DNA from: Corynebacterium urealyticum DSM 7109
GTDB taxonomy: Bacteria; Actinomycetota; Actinomycetes; Mycobacteriales; Mycobacteriaceae
Length of the DNA stretch: 64,000 bases
Assembly (NCBI RefSeq): GCF_000069945.1
Contig: NC_010545.1
Coordinates: 744,001 to 808,000 of the forward strand
Direction of reading: 5' to 3'
Both the position numbers and the translations under genes were made by a program. Shown one piece after another: positions 7,806-14,769 of the stretch. The notes under the pieces are model-generated. The model made no database searches. It saw nothing but the letters and a program-made list of their open reading frames with translations, and was not told the origin of the DNA. Within the stretch, counting starts at the first letter, position 1, and every line of letters begins with the position of its first letter.

Positions 7806-8195
7806 TTAACCTCTGCGATGAACTCTTTGATCCCGGGACGTGATGAGGACTGGGGCTATTGTGCTCCCCCGAACGCTACGGCCCGGGGACACGAGGCTGT
7901 GTCGCAGGTGCAAGCGAGAGGACCAGGAGCGAAACACAGACCGCTGAGTCGACGCAGTCACGGTAAAGACGGAGCCGTCTAGGCGGTGCTCGAGGTTGCG
8001 CGAGATACGGTGACGCTGGGCGTCGGTAAGCGATGCGCATTCGGCGACATCGATGGAAAGCTGGACTTTGCCGTCCGTCGTGTTGACGCCCTGGCCGCCT
8101 GGAGTCGACGATTTCGCGAAACGCTCCGCGAGATCGGCGGCGATGACCGCACCGTCGGGGATCCCCGGGCCGGGCGCTATGGTCAGGTCGTTCAT
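7806..8195 (-). pseudogene. arfB: ArfB-like ribosome-rescue peptidyl-tRNA hydrolase with a replaced C-terminus
   Basis: From the ATG at 8195 the first 86 residues are an ArfB (YaeJ) catalytic domain, with the SSTPGGQGVNTTDGKVQL segment whose GGQ releases peptide from stalled ribosomes, and RNLEHRLDGSVFTVTASTQRS. After about position 7937 the normal continuation (an arginine/lysine-rich tail that enters the mRNA channel) is gone. Instead there are about 43 unrelated residues without lysine (VFRSWSSRLHLRHSLV...). The length is near normal by chance. ArfB needs its basic tail for ribosome recruitment, so the product is probably non-functional. The join suggests a recombination or deletion scar next to the Abi gene. 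About 190 bp between this gene and 8387 hold nothing I recognise. Confidence 0.6.
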
Positions 8196-8386
8196 GCCGC
8201 CCAGCCTAGGTGCCCACAACCCTTTCTCGTCTCGGCGGAAGCGGAGACCGCGTCGCGACGGCCGGGATCCAGCCTCAGTATTATCCTCGTCACCGGTTGA
8301 TTCGAACGTTTTTTGCTCCTCCTTCTCCCGTCGGGCTTCGATTTCAGCGGCCTCCGTAGGTGGCAGTGATCGCTGGATCCCTCGAA

Positions 8387-8737
8387 CTACCGGTTCCGAT
8401 CAGCCGTCGAAGGATTTTCGCAGCAGCCGGACCTGCGGCGCCGGTGCCGCCGCCGTAGCCTGACGAGCATCCCCGCCATGACGGCCATCACGACGGCGGT
8501 CCCGGCACCGATGATCCAGGGATTACCGAGGAGCCCACCGACGCCTGCAAGTGCTCCGCCCGCCGCGATGAACGGCAGGCCGCAGCAGAGCAGCGACGGA
8601 AGCGCGCAGCATGCCAGCAAGAGCAGCCCGGTCACTGCAGCGACGACGGGACCTGCGCGCCATTCGTCGCGGTCCTGATCGGCGCTCATCGTCTGCTTCA
8701 GGATGAGATCTCCCCGATTGCCTGTGTTGCCGTTCAT
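8387..8737 (-). CDS. Small Cys-rich membrane protein of the mercury operon (MerT/MerC-like candidate)
   Basis: 116 residues. The ATG at 8737-8735 overlaps the merA stop as ATGA, so the gene is translationally coupled to and follows merA. Two hydrophobic segments are visible, about residues 30-65 (with LLACCALPSLLCCGLP) and about 72-92. They are followed by an Arg-rich cytosolic tail (RLRRRHRRRRSGCCENP) with one more Cys pair. Vicinal Cys within the first membrane helix are the Hg(II)-accepting feature of MerT, MerC and MerF transporters. I infer that it brings mercuric ion to MerA. It is not a close match to any Mer transporter I can name, so the function is by context and Cys pattern. Confidence 0.75.
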   Translation of the reverse strand: MNGNTGNRGDLILKQTMSADQDRDEWRAGPVVAAVTGLLLLACCALPSLLCCGLPFIAAGGALAGVGGLLGNPWIIGAGTAVVMAVMAGMLVRLRRRHRRRRSGCCENPSTADRNR

Positions 8738-10155
8738 GCGCAGCACGACAGCAGCGACGGGTCGGTGGTGAAGGCCTTCGCGGCGATCCGGATGCCCTCG
8801 GCCATGGTCAGGTAGGGGGCCCAGGCGTTGGCGACCTCGGCGACGGTCCTGCCGAGCACGTGGACGCCTGCGGCGGCGAGCTCCCCGGCGTCCTTGGCGA
8901 CGGCGGTCAGGCCGAGGATCTCGTTCGTCTCGGCGTTCACGACGATCTTGATGAACCCGCGGGTGTCGCGGTTCACCAAGGCGCGGGGCACGTGGTGCAG
9001 GGGCAGGACGCGGCAGTCGCAGCGGATCCCCGCGGCGAGGACGTCCTTCTCGGTCATCCCGACCGCGCCGATCGCGGGCCCGGTGAACGTCACCCGCGGC
9101 AGGCGGGCGTAGTCGACGGACCGGTCGGCGTCGGCGAACGCGTTCTCGGCGACGAGGGTGCCGTGGTGGGCGGCGACGTAGACGAACTCGGGGTGCCCGG
9201 TCACGTCGCCCGCGGCCCAGACCCGCGGGTTCGAGGACTGCAACCGGTCGGAGATGACCACCTCGCCGGAGTCTCCGGTATTCACCCCGACCGCATCGAG
9301 GTTCAGGCCATCGGTGACGGGACGGCGTCCGAGGGCGACCAGGACCTGGTCGGCGCGGAACTCCTGCGAGCCGCCGGACAAGGCGGCGGTCACGACGGCC
9401 TCGCCTCCCGTGCCGCGGGAGACCCGGGTGGGCACTGCGCGGCTGACGACGCGGATACCCTCGTCGGCGAACACCTCCTGGAGCGCCTTCGACACCTCCG
9501 GCTCCTCCTTCGACGCGAGCCGGGACCGCACGAGCAGCGTGACCTGCGAGCCGAGGCGGGCGAACAGCTGCGCCTGCTCCAGGGCGACGTAGCCGCCGCC
9601 GAGCACCAGCAGCGACTCGGGGACCTCCGTCAGCTCCATCGCCATGGTCGAGGTCAGGTATCCGGTCTCCTCCAGGCCGTCGATCGGCGGTGCCCACGGG
9701 CGAGAACCAGTCGCGACCAGGTAGTGGTGGGCCTCGATGGTCTCGACGCTTCCGTCGGATCCGGCAACATCGAGAACCGGCGCATCAGGGGTGCCCACGA
9801 ACGAGGCGTCGCCGCGGAGGACCTGCCAGCCGTAGGAGTCGGCGACGTCGGCGTACTTCTCGCCGCGCAGCGACTCCACCAACGCTTGCTTCCCGGCGAT
9901 CAGCGCGGGCATGTCGACGGGATCCGCCGTCGTCGCGATCCCGGGGAACCGGGTTGCGGCGTCGACCGCGACGTGCCGCGCGCCGGCCGCGGCAATGAGC
10001 GTCTTCGACGGGACGCAGCCCGTGTTCACGCAGGTGCCGCCGAGCGTCCCGCGCTCGATCATCACCACCGACTTCCCGAGCGTGCTGGCGCGGATCGCAG
10101 CGGCGAACGCGCCGCCTCCCGATCCGATGATGGCGAGATCGTACTTCGTAGGCAT
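8734..10155 (-). CDS. merA: Mercuric reductase MerA
   Basis: 473 residues from the ATG at 10155, which has AGGAG 5 nt upstream; a start 5 codons earlier has no such site. It is a flavin disulfide reductase with FAD-binding IIGSGGGAFAA (residues 9-19), the redox pair in GGTCVNTGC (Cys42 and Cys47), an NADPH-binding LLVLGGGYVALEQAQ (about 175-190), and AAGDVTGHPEFVYVAA near the second FAD contact. The C-terminus DPSLLSCCA carries the vicinal Cys pair that delivers Hg(II) to the active site and distinguishes MerA from lipoamide dehydrogenases. The N-terminal metal-binding domain of longer MerA proteins is absent, as in many actinobacterial forms. It reduces Hg(II) to Hg(0) in the cytoplasm with NADPH. 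It is transcribed divergently from the MerR-type gene. Confidence 0.94.
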   Translation of the reverse strand: MPTKYDLAIIGSGGGAFAAAIRASTLGKSVVMIERGTLGGTCVNTGCVPSKTLIAAAGARHVAVDAATRFPGIATTADPVDMPALIAGKQALVESLRGEKYADVADSYGWQVLRGDASFVGTPDAPVLDVAGSDGSVETIEAHHYLVATGSRPWAPPIDGLEETGYLTSTMAMELTEVPESLLVLGGGYVALEQAQLFARLGSQVTLLVRSRLASKEEPEVSKALQEVFADEGIRVVSRAVPTRVSRGTGGEAVVTAALSGGSQEFRADQVLVALGRRPVTDGLNLDAVGVNTGDSGEVVISDRLQSSNPRVWAAGDVTGHPEFVYVAAHHGTLVAENAFADADRSVDYARLPRVTFTGPAIGAVGMTEKDVLAAGIRCDCRVLPLHHVPRALVNRDTRGFIKIVVNAETNEILGLTAVAKDAGELAAAGVHVLGRTVAEVANAWAPYLTMAEGIRIAAKAFTTDPSLLSCCA

Positions 10156-10197
10156 CGCTGCTCCTGTCAACTCTTGGCTTTCTGCTCTGTCTCAGCC

Positions 10198-10229
10198 ATA
10201 CTGGACCTTCCAGTGCAGGGGAAGGTCAA
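10198..10229 (-). promoter_or_regulatory. MerR-type promoter/operator for merA
   Basis: On the merA strand TTGACC (-35, 10229-10224) and CAGTAT (-10, 10203-10198) are 20 bp apart, the over-long spacing that MerR-family activators correct by DNA distortion. A perfect dyad, GACCTTCC (10204-10211) and GGAAGGTC (10220-10227), fills the spacer. The dyad sequence is like that of CueR/HmrR operators rather than the GTAC-centred Tn21 mer operator. Confidence 0.75.
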
Positions 10230-10253
10230 GCGCGGCCACGGAGGGAGACAGTA

Positions 10254-10643
10254 ATGTGGATCGGAGAACTCGCCGAGAGGGCGGGCACTACCGCGAAGAC
10301 CCTTCGCTTCTACGAGGAACAGGGCCTTCTGCCCCCGACCGAGCGCACGCCGTCCGGATACCGCGACTACGCGCCCGAGACGGTCGCTCGGATCGACTTC
10401 ATCCACCGTGGCCAGGCCGCGGGCCTCACTCTCGCCCAGATCCGCCAGATCCTCGACATCCGCGACGGCGGCCATGCGCCCTGCGAGCACGTGCGCGACC
10501 TGCTTGACGTGCGCCTCGCTGAGATCGAGCAGCAGATCGCGCAGCTCTCCGTGCTGCGCGACACTATCGCGGACCTTAGCCAGGACGCCGCGCACCCGGA
10601 TCCTGAAACGTGCAGCACCGATCAAGTGTGTAGGTACTTGTAG
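10254..10643 (+). CDS. merR: MerR-family metal-responsive activator (mercury cassette)
   Basis: 129 residues; the ATG at 10254 follows GGAGGGAG. The N-terminus WIGELAERAGTTAKTLRFYEEQGLLPP is the winged helix-turn-helix of MerR proteins, followed by the long dimerisation helix (about 82-112). Metal-ligand candidates are Cys77 (APCEHV) at the start of that helix, and Cys119 and Cys125 (PETCSTDQVC) in the C-terminal loop. A Cys at position 77 is typical of divalent sensors such as MerR and ZntR, whereas Cu(I) sensors have Ser there. Context with merA points to Hg(II). It is divergent from merA, with the operator in the shared 98-bp gap, so it probably controls both directions. Confidence 0.9.
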   Translation: MWIGELAERAGTTAKTLRFYEEQGLLPPTERTPSGYRDYAPETVARIDFIHRGQAAGLTLAQIRQILDIRDGGHAPCEHVRDLLDVRLAEIEQQIAQLSVLRDTIADLSQDAAHPDPETCSTDQVCRYL

Positions 10644-10686
10644 ACGGCGGGAGTCAATGACTCAAACGCTACAACCCCGATATGCG

Positions 10687-10935
10687 CTAGCGCAGGTCGA
10701 TGCCGCCGGTGCCCACCTCGATGATTTTGGTGGTGGCCGCGATAGCACACAGCAGCGGCATCGGGGCGGAGGCCTGCAGCGCGAAGTGGTGGACTCGGAA
10801 GGACGCGTTGTTCACGCCGATTTCGTCCGCAGCCTGGGTGATCTCCAGACGAGTCTTGGCGATCTTTTCCGCAGATGGCCCGCACTAGCTGCCGAAGGCG
10901 TAATGCCCGAAGCTTAAGAAGCCGAACGCTTTCAT
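10687..10935 (-). pseudogene. N-terminal fragment of a luciferase-like flavin-dependent oxidoreductase
   Basis: From the ATG at 10935 (AAAGGAG 9 nt upstream) the frame reads MKAFGFLSFGHYAFGS, then TAG at codon 17, then CGPSAEKIAKTRLEITQAADE, VNNASFRVHHFALQASAP and IAATTKIIEVGTGGIDLR, ending at a second TAG. This is the start of the TIM barrel of LLM-class flavin monooxygenases (VHHFAPQASAP-type motif and the IEVGTGV strand). About 250 further residues are missing. With an early stop and truncation it is not functional. Confidence 0.6.
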
Positions 10936-10962
10936 TGGATAACACTCCTTTGATGGTGTTAA

Positions 10963-11016
10963 CGAGAGGGAGTAACTTTGCAACGACATACCGTGGACTT
11001 CAAGTTCAACGTCTAA
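10963..11016 (+). repeat. Dispersed repeat copy A with a tiny open frame (ends VDFKFNV)
   Basis: 10971-11016 matches 14520-14565 at 38 of 46 bases. Both contain a TTG at 10978 (or 14527) preceded by a purine-rich GAGGGAG-type site and encode LQRHTVDFKFNV-stop. The changes between the copies are a synonymous CAT/CAC, conservative replacements and a swap of stop codon, as expected of coding sequence. A palindrome TAACGC-TGG-GCGTTA (11014-11028) overlaps the stop. The rest of the gap between 10936 and 11255 holds only the hairpin at 11090-11113. Confidence 0.4.
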
Positions 11017-11089
11017 CGCTGGGCGTTAATGACGCTTCGCGTTATTGGGGGAGTAGGTTGAAGCGCGGTCCGTTCGTTCGTCGACGCAG

Positions 11090-11113
11090 CCGCCGCCGGA
11101 TTCTCGGCGGCGG
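11090..11113. repeat. Strong GC hairpin downstream of the metal ATPase gene
   Basis: CCGCCGCCG and CGGCGGCGG form a 9-bp perfect stem with a 6-nt loop, 143 bp past the stop of the leftward ATPase gene. There is no T run on either strand, so it could be a transcript-stabilising or Rho-associated 3' structure, not a classic terminator. Confidence 0.4.
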
Positions 11114-11255
11114 TTCCGTCCCGAATCTCGGGGACATCCCCCATCTGCGATAGCGTGCGCGAGCTCGAGCACGTCCAGACGACGCTTGGTCCCGGAGCAG
11201 CTCGATCCTTTCAAGATCCGCGCTGGAGAGCCAGCGCGCTGGGCGAAGGTGTGTC

Positions 11256-13148
11256 TCAGCGCTTCGCTTGCGCAGCCCGCAGGCCGTTCAAAATCACGAT
11301 GACCTCGGCGACTTCGTGTACCAGCACGACAGCGGCCAGGCCCAGTACACCGCTGATCGCCAGCGGCATCAACACGATGATGATGGCCAGAGACAGCACG
11401 ATGTTCTGGTTAATAATCCTGCTGCCTCGACGGGCGTGCTGCAGCGCCTGCGGGATCAACCGGAGGTCGTGGCCAGTGAAGGCGACGTCAGCGGACTCGA
11501 TCGCGGCGTCAGAGCCGGTTGCTCCCATCGCAATGCCCACCGTTGCGCCCGCCAGTGCCGGCGCGTCGTTGATGCCGTCGCCGATCATCGCCGTCGGCGT
11601 CTTGGAGGAGAGTTCGGCGACGATGCTTGCCTTGTCCTCCGGGCGCAGCTCGGCGCGCACGTCGTCGATTCCGGCGATTTCAGCCAGCGCCCGGGCGGTG
11701 CGAGTGTTGTCGCCGGTGAGCATGCTTACTTCCACATCGTTAGTGTGCAGGGTCTGCACGGCTTCGGGCACCTCGGGCCGCAGCTCGTCGCGGACCCCGA
11801 TCGCCCCGGCAAGGGCGTCATCGACGGTGACAAGGACACAGGTCTGGCCCTCGGACTCCATGCGCTCAACGTCTGCCTTTAGTGGCCCGGCGTCGATCCA
11901 CCGGGGGCTGCCCACCAGCACCCGTCGACCTTCGACAGTGCCGCCGATGCCATGTCCGGCTTCCTCGCTGATGTCCTGGGCAGCGGGCGCTTCGGGCACC
12001 GCTGCCGCGATCGCCGCAGCGAGGGGGTGCGTCGATTGCTGCTCAACTGCCGCCGCGAAAGCAAGCACCTGAGCCCGATCGAATCCGTCTGCCGGAACCA
12101 CGCCGGTAACCTCGGGCTGGTTGCGGGTAAGGGTTCCGGTCTTGTCCACCGCCAGGTGACGGATTCCACCGAGCCGCTCGAACGCCGCGCCGGACTTGAT
12201 GACCACGCCGAACTGGCTGGCCGCGCCAATCGCGGCTACGACTGTCAGCGGCACGGAGATTGCCAGCGCGCACGGCGACGCTGCGACCAGGACCACCAAC
12301 GCGCGGGTGATCCACGTCTCGGGGTCGCCCAGCAGCGAGCCAATCACGCCGACCAGCACCGCCAAAATCATCACTCCGGGCACTAGGGGTTGGGCAATCC
12401 GGTCGGCGATCCGGGCGCGGTCGCCCTTTTCCGCCTGCGCCTGCTCGACCAGGTCCACGAGTGTGGTCAGCGAGTTGTCCGTTCCAGCTGCGGTCGTCTC
12501 GACCTCCAGCACGCCGGCGGAGTTGATTGCTCCCGCGGGCACCTCGTCGCCGGGCGCAACCTCCTCCGGAATGGATTCTCCGGTGATCGCTGAGGTGTCA
12601 AGGCTGGAGCGCCCAGACCGAATGATGCCGTCCGTGGCGATCCGCTCCCCGGGGCGCACGAGCATCAGCTCGCCAACCACGAGGTCCTTCGCTGCGACCT
12701 CGACCGCCGTGCCGTCGCGCAGCACCGTCGCGCTCTGCGGTACCAACTTCAACAGTGCCCGCAGCCCGCCCTGGGCCCGTTCCATCGCCTTGTCTTCCAG
12801 TGCCTCGGCGATCGAGTACAGGAACGCTAGCGCCGCCGCCTCTTCGACGTAACCGAGGATTACCGCGCCGACCGCGCTGATCGTCATCAGCAAACCAATG
12901 CCGAGCTTGCGCTTCGTGGCAAGGTTCCGGATAGCGCCGGGCGTGAACGTATACGCCCCTAGCAGCAGGCCGATCCAGAACAGAACTGTCGCGGGTGTCT
13001 CTAATCCGGACCAGTCCAGCGCCAGACCTATGCAGAGGGCTACGCCGGAGAAGATCGGCAGTAGCAACTCGGGGTCCTTCCACCATGGCCGATCGAGATC
13101 TTCGATCTCCGTGGCTGGTTCGTGTTCGCATCCACATGCTGAACTCAT
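11256..13148 (-). CDS. P1B-type heavy-metal ATPase, CtpG-like (Cd/Pb/Zn efflux)
   Basis: 630 residues from the ATG at 13148 (GGAG 8 nt upstream), overlapping the regulator stop as ATGA. The N-terminus has a short Cys pair (SSACGCEHE) in place of a full metal-binding domain. Visible motifs are the TGES actuator loop (DTSAITGESIPEE), the membrane SPC motif (VAASPCALAISVP), the phosphorylation site DKTGTLT, an HP motif (STHPLAAAI) and the hinge MIGDGINDAPAL. The C-terminal membrane helix has HEVAEVIVILNGLR. Pairing with a CmtR repressor and the SPC sequence match CtpG of Mycobacterium tuberculosis, whose gene is controlled by CmtR in response to Cd(II)/Pb(II). It exports metal from the cytoplasm using ATP. 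Confidence 0.92.
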   Translation of the reverse strand: MSSACGCEHEPATEIEDLDRPWWKDPELLLPIFSGVALCIGLALDWSGLETPATVLFWIGLLLGAYTFTPGAIRNLATKRKLGIGLLMTISAVGAVILGYVEEAAALAFLYSIAEALEDKAMERAQGGLRALLKLVPQSATVLRDGTAVEVAAKDLVVGELMLVRPGERIATDGIIRSGRSSLDTSAITGESIPEEVAPGDEVPAGAINSAGVLEVETTAAGTDNSLTTLVDLVEQAQAEKGDRARIADRIAQPLVPGVMILAVLVGVIGSLLGDPETWITRALVVLVAASPCALAISVPLTVVAAIGAASQFGVVIKSGAAFERLGGIRHLAVDKTGTLTRNQPEVTGVVPADGFDRAQVLAFAAAVEQQSTHPLAAAIAAAVPEAPAAQDISEEAGHGIGGTVEGRRVLVGSPRWIDAGPLKADVERMESEGQTCVLVTVDDALAGAIGVRDELRPEVPEAVQTLHTNDVEVSMLTGDNTRTARALAEIAGIDDVRAELRPEDKASIVAELSSKTPTAMIGDGINDAPALAGATVGIAMGATGSDAAIESADVAFTGHDLRLIPQALQHARRGSRIINQNIVLSLAIIIVLMPLAISGVLGLAAVVLVHEVAEVIVILNGLRAAQAKR

Positions 13149-13504
13149 GCGTCCGCTCCTTTTCCGTCGCAGCCGGGCACCGAGCACTCAGGGTCGATGC
13201 ACGGGGCGTTTTCGTCGACAGCCAACGTCGCGTTCACGAGTGCGTTGAGCGCTGTCGCGAGGTGCGGATCGGCGATTTCGTAGCGTGTCTTGCGGCCCTC
13301 CGGCTCGGCGACGACGATGCCGCAGTCACGCAAGCAGGTCAGGTGGTTCGAGACGTTCGAGCGGGTTAGGTCCAGGTCGCGCGAAAGCACGGCCGGGTAG
13401 CTCGGGCCGTCGAGTAGGGTGATCAGGATTCTGGAGCGCGTCGGATCCGCCATGGCCCGGCCGAGCCGGTTCATGACGTCGAGGCGTGAAGCAATAGTCA
13501 GCAT
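13145..13504 (-). CDS. cmtR: CmtR-type ArsR/SmtB-family Cd(II)/Pb(II)-sensing repressor
   Basis: 119 residues from the ATG at 13504. The winged helix-turn-helix is RAMADPTRSRILITLL ... LTRSNVSNHLTCLRDCG. Cys57 and Cys61 in NHLTCLRDC and Cys102 in the tail (ENAPCIDP) fall at exactly the positions of the three thiolate ligands of M. tuberculosis CmtR, which releases DNA on binding Cd(II) or Pb(II). Two more Cys (107, 112) extend the tail. The longer frame to 13546 would include the promoter and is rejected: a -10 TATAGT ends 7 nt before the ATG, implying a leaderless message. It is the first gene of a two-gene operon with the ATPase and is expected to repress both. Confidence 0.92.
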   Translation of the reverse strand: MLTIASRLDVMNRLGRAMADPTRSRILITLLDGPSYPAVLSRDLDLTRSNVSNHLTCLRDCGIVVAEPEGRKTRYEIADPHLATALNALVNATLAVDENAPCIDPECSVPGCDGKGADA

Positions 13505-13539
13505 GTGCTGAACTATACAGTATCCACTGAAATATTCAA
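13505..13539 (-). promoter_or_regulatory. Leaderless promoter and probable operator of the cmtR-ATPase operon
   Basis: On the operon strand TTGAAT (13539-13534) and TATAGT (13517-13512) are 16 bp apart, and the start codon begins 7 nt after the -10 box. GATACTGTATAG contains ATAC-T-GTAT, an imperfect dyad over the -10, a plausible CmtR site. Confidence 0.6.
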
Positions 13540-13586
13540 CACGCACTGAACTGACGTTGGAGCGAAGAGCTTGCGACCTGCAGGGA

Positions 13587-13898
13587 TTAGTCGATGGGGT
13601 AGCCGATAACTGGGCTTTTGTGGTTCGGCTGCCAACCCAACGCGGGGGCGAGGTGGGTGGCGAAGTTGTCCAAGATCTTCACGTTGACGTCCACGCCTAT
13701 CCCGGTGGGGATGGTGTTGAACAGGGTGCCGGCGGACATGACGGCGGCGTCGGCTTTGAGCGTGCTGTCCGCTGGTGTGCCTCCGATGCTGCTGCTTATA
13801 AGGTGGCGGGCGCTCCATGAATGCAAGGCGTAGGTCGCGCCTGAGGTCAGGCCGAGGAGGATCCCGTGGCTGACTGAGTCGTAGTCCGAGTTTCCGCA
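13587..13898 (-). pseudogene. C-terminal fragment of an unrecognised (probably exported) protein
   Basis: The frame ending at the TAA at 13587 reads GNSDYDSVSHGILLGLTSGA, TYALHSWSARHLISSSIGG and FNTIPTGIGVDVNVKILDNF, ending SPVIGYPID. It has good coding character over about 103 codons but no start codon with a ribosome-binding site: the first possible start, TTG at 13826, is in mid-sequence. Upstream coding is replaced by the end of the DUF488 gene. I do not recognise the family. The lack of a 5' end makes it a remnant. Confidence 0.5.
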
Positions 13899-13921
13899 CC
13901 CCCTGGCCTCTGGTGTACGCG

Positions 13922-14464
13922 CTAGCCCCGCTCGGGGTAGCGCACGAGGAGATCGTTGCCGATGACTGCGCCGTCGTTGAGCGTTGCCTCGCTCACCTTC
14001 GCCCCGGCTGCACCCAGGCCCATAATGTGGCCAACCTCGTCACCGTGGGCGATGAGGTGGTCGGCGATGATGCGCCGGTGGCAGCGCCACCACACCGCCT
14101 CGGAGCACATGATCGCGGTGGGAGTTTCGGCGGCGTTCGCCCGTAGCTGCGAGAGCGCGTCCGAGAACTCCTCGCCGAGCGCATGGTCGGCGTAATTGTG
14201 GAAGCTGCGGTTACGCCAGTTGCCGTTAACCTCAAACGGCACCGAGTGGGACACGTTGCGCCGCCCGGTGAGGCCCTCGCTTCTGCTGTAAGTGATGCCA
14301 CATGTGGGAAGGTGTTCGGCAAGGTGGTCGTCGTTGAACCACGGGTACTTCCTGGACCCGGGCAGCTTGCGCACATCCACGATGGATGCCACACCGGCAG
14401 CCTTGATCATTTCAGCGAAGTCCTCGAAGTCGAGGTTGGAGTGGCCCACGGTGTAAATGCGCAT
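13922..14464 (-). CDS. DUF488 family protein
   Basis: 180 residues from the ATG at 14464, just before the family-typical MRIYTVGHSNLDFEDF. Further markers are VDVRKLPGSRKYPWFN and the C-terminal IMCSEAVWWRCHRRIIADHLI, in which a Cys and an H-R-x2-I element are conserved in DUF488. The biochemical function of this family is not established. A frame 7 codons longer is possible; a TAGCAT box 7 nt before the chosen ATG would suit leaderless transcription. It is the last gene of the left arm before a 300-bp spacer with two repeat copies. Confidence 0.85.
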   Translation of the reverse strand: MRIYTVGHSNLDFEDFAEMIKAAGVASIVDVRKLPGSRKYPWFNDDHLAEHLPTCGITYSRSEGLTGRRNVSHSVPFEVNGNWRNRSFHNYADHALGEEFSDALSQLRANAAETPTAIMCSEAVWWRCHRRIIADHLIAHGDEVGHIMGLGAAGAKVSEATLNDGAVIGNDLLVRYPERG

Positions 14465-14514
14465 GTCGCCAATGCTACGCGCCAAGCGATTACACTTACA
14501 TCGGCTTCACGAAT

Positions 14515-14565
14515 GAGAAGGTGACTTTGCAACGACACGTCGTGGACTTCCAGTTCACCGTCTGA
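14515..14565 (+). repeat. Dispersed repeat copy B with a tiny open frame (ends VDFQFTV)
   Basis: This copy matches 10971-11016 at 38 of 46 bases. GTG at 14521 or TTG at 14527, preceded by GAGAAG, would encode VTLQRHVVDFQFTV-stop. Its frame stays open after the TGA at 14563 all the way to the frame that overlaps the YtoQ start at 14769. Confidence 0.4.
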
Positions 14566-14631
14566 GGGAGGTGGACGTACCGCCCCTCGCAACTGCCTAG
14601 CATCGGCACTGCTGGGGGCGCGCTGGAGGGC

Positions 14632-14769
14632 TTGTCCGTCGCCGAGTATCGGAAGGCAACGCTATCGTTCTCGGGCGCGACCAGAGATATCCAATTGGCA
14701 GTTAATGCTGCTTATAAACGCGTAAAGTTCAAGGTCCACGTCCAAAATTCTAAGGAGAGTTGGCCTTGA
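14632..14769 (+). other. Short open frame D overlapping the YtoQ start
   Basis: TTG at 14632, close behind GGAGGG, opens 45 codons: SVAEYRKATLSFSGATRDIQ, then AVNAAYKRVKFKVHV and a tail ending KESWP. The VN-x6-V-x-F-K-x2-V pattern echoes the other short island frames. The TGA (14767-14769) overlaps the TTG start of the YtoQ gene, which would couple translation. It could be a real small protein; the family is unknown. Confidence 0.4.

Noticed and set aside
3259..10935. Two genes with in-frame TAG, suggesting amber recoding or a suppressor tRNA.
   Set aside because: The second gene is also truncated, core genes here end normally in TAG (for example dapC and the DUF488 gene), and no tRNA gene is seen; independent decay is simpler.
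11011..11035. GTCTAAC ... GGGCGTTA palindrome resembling an integron attC core site.
   Set aside because: No matching partner box at the right distance, no tyrosine integron integrase in the window, and the resemblance is to very short motifs.
11026..11214. Leftward short frame with RRLDVLELAHAIADGG, hinting at a transposase helix-turn-helix.
   Set aside because: Too short, overlaps the GC hairpin and is unsupported by further motifs.
13592..13899. Possible lipase or esterase identity for the C-terminal fragment.
   Set aside because: No catalytic serine motif with context is visible, so only an unnamed fragment is reported.
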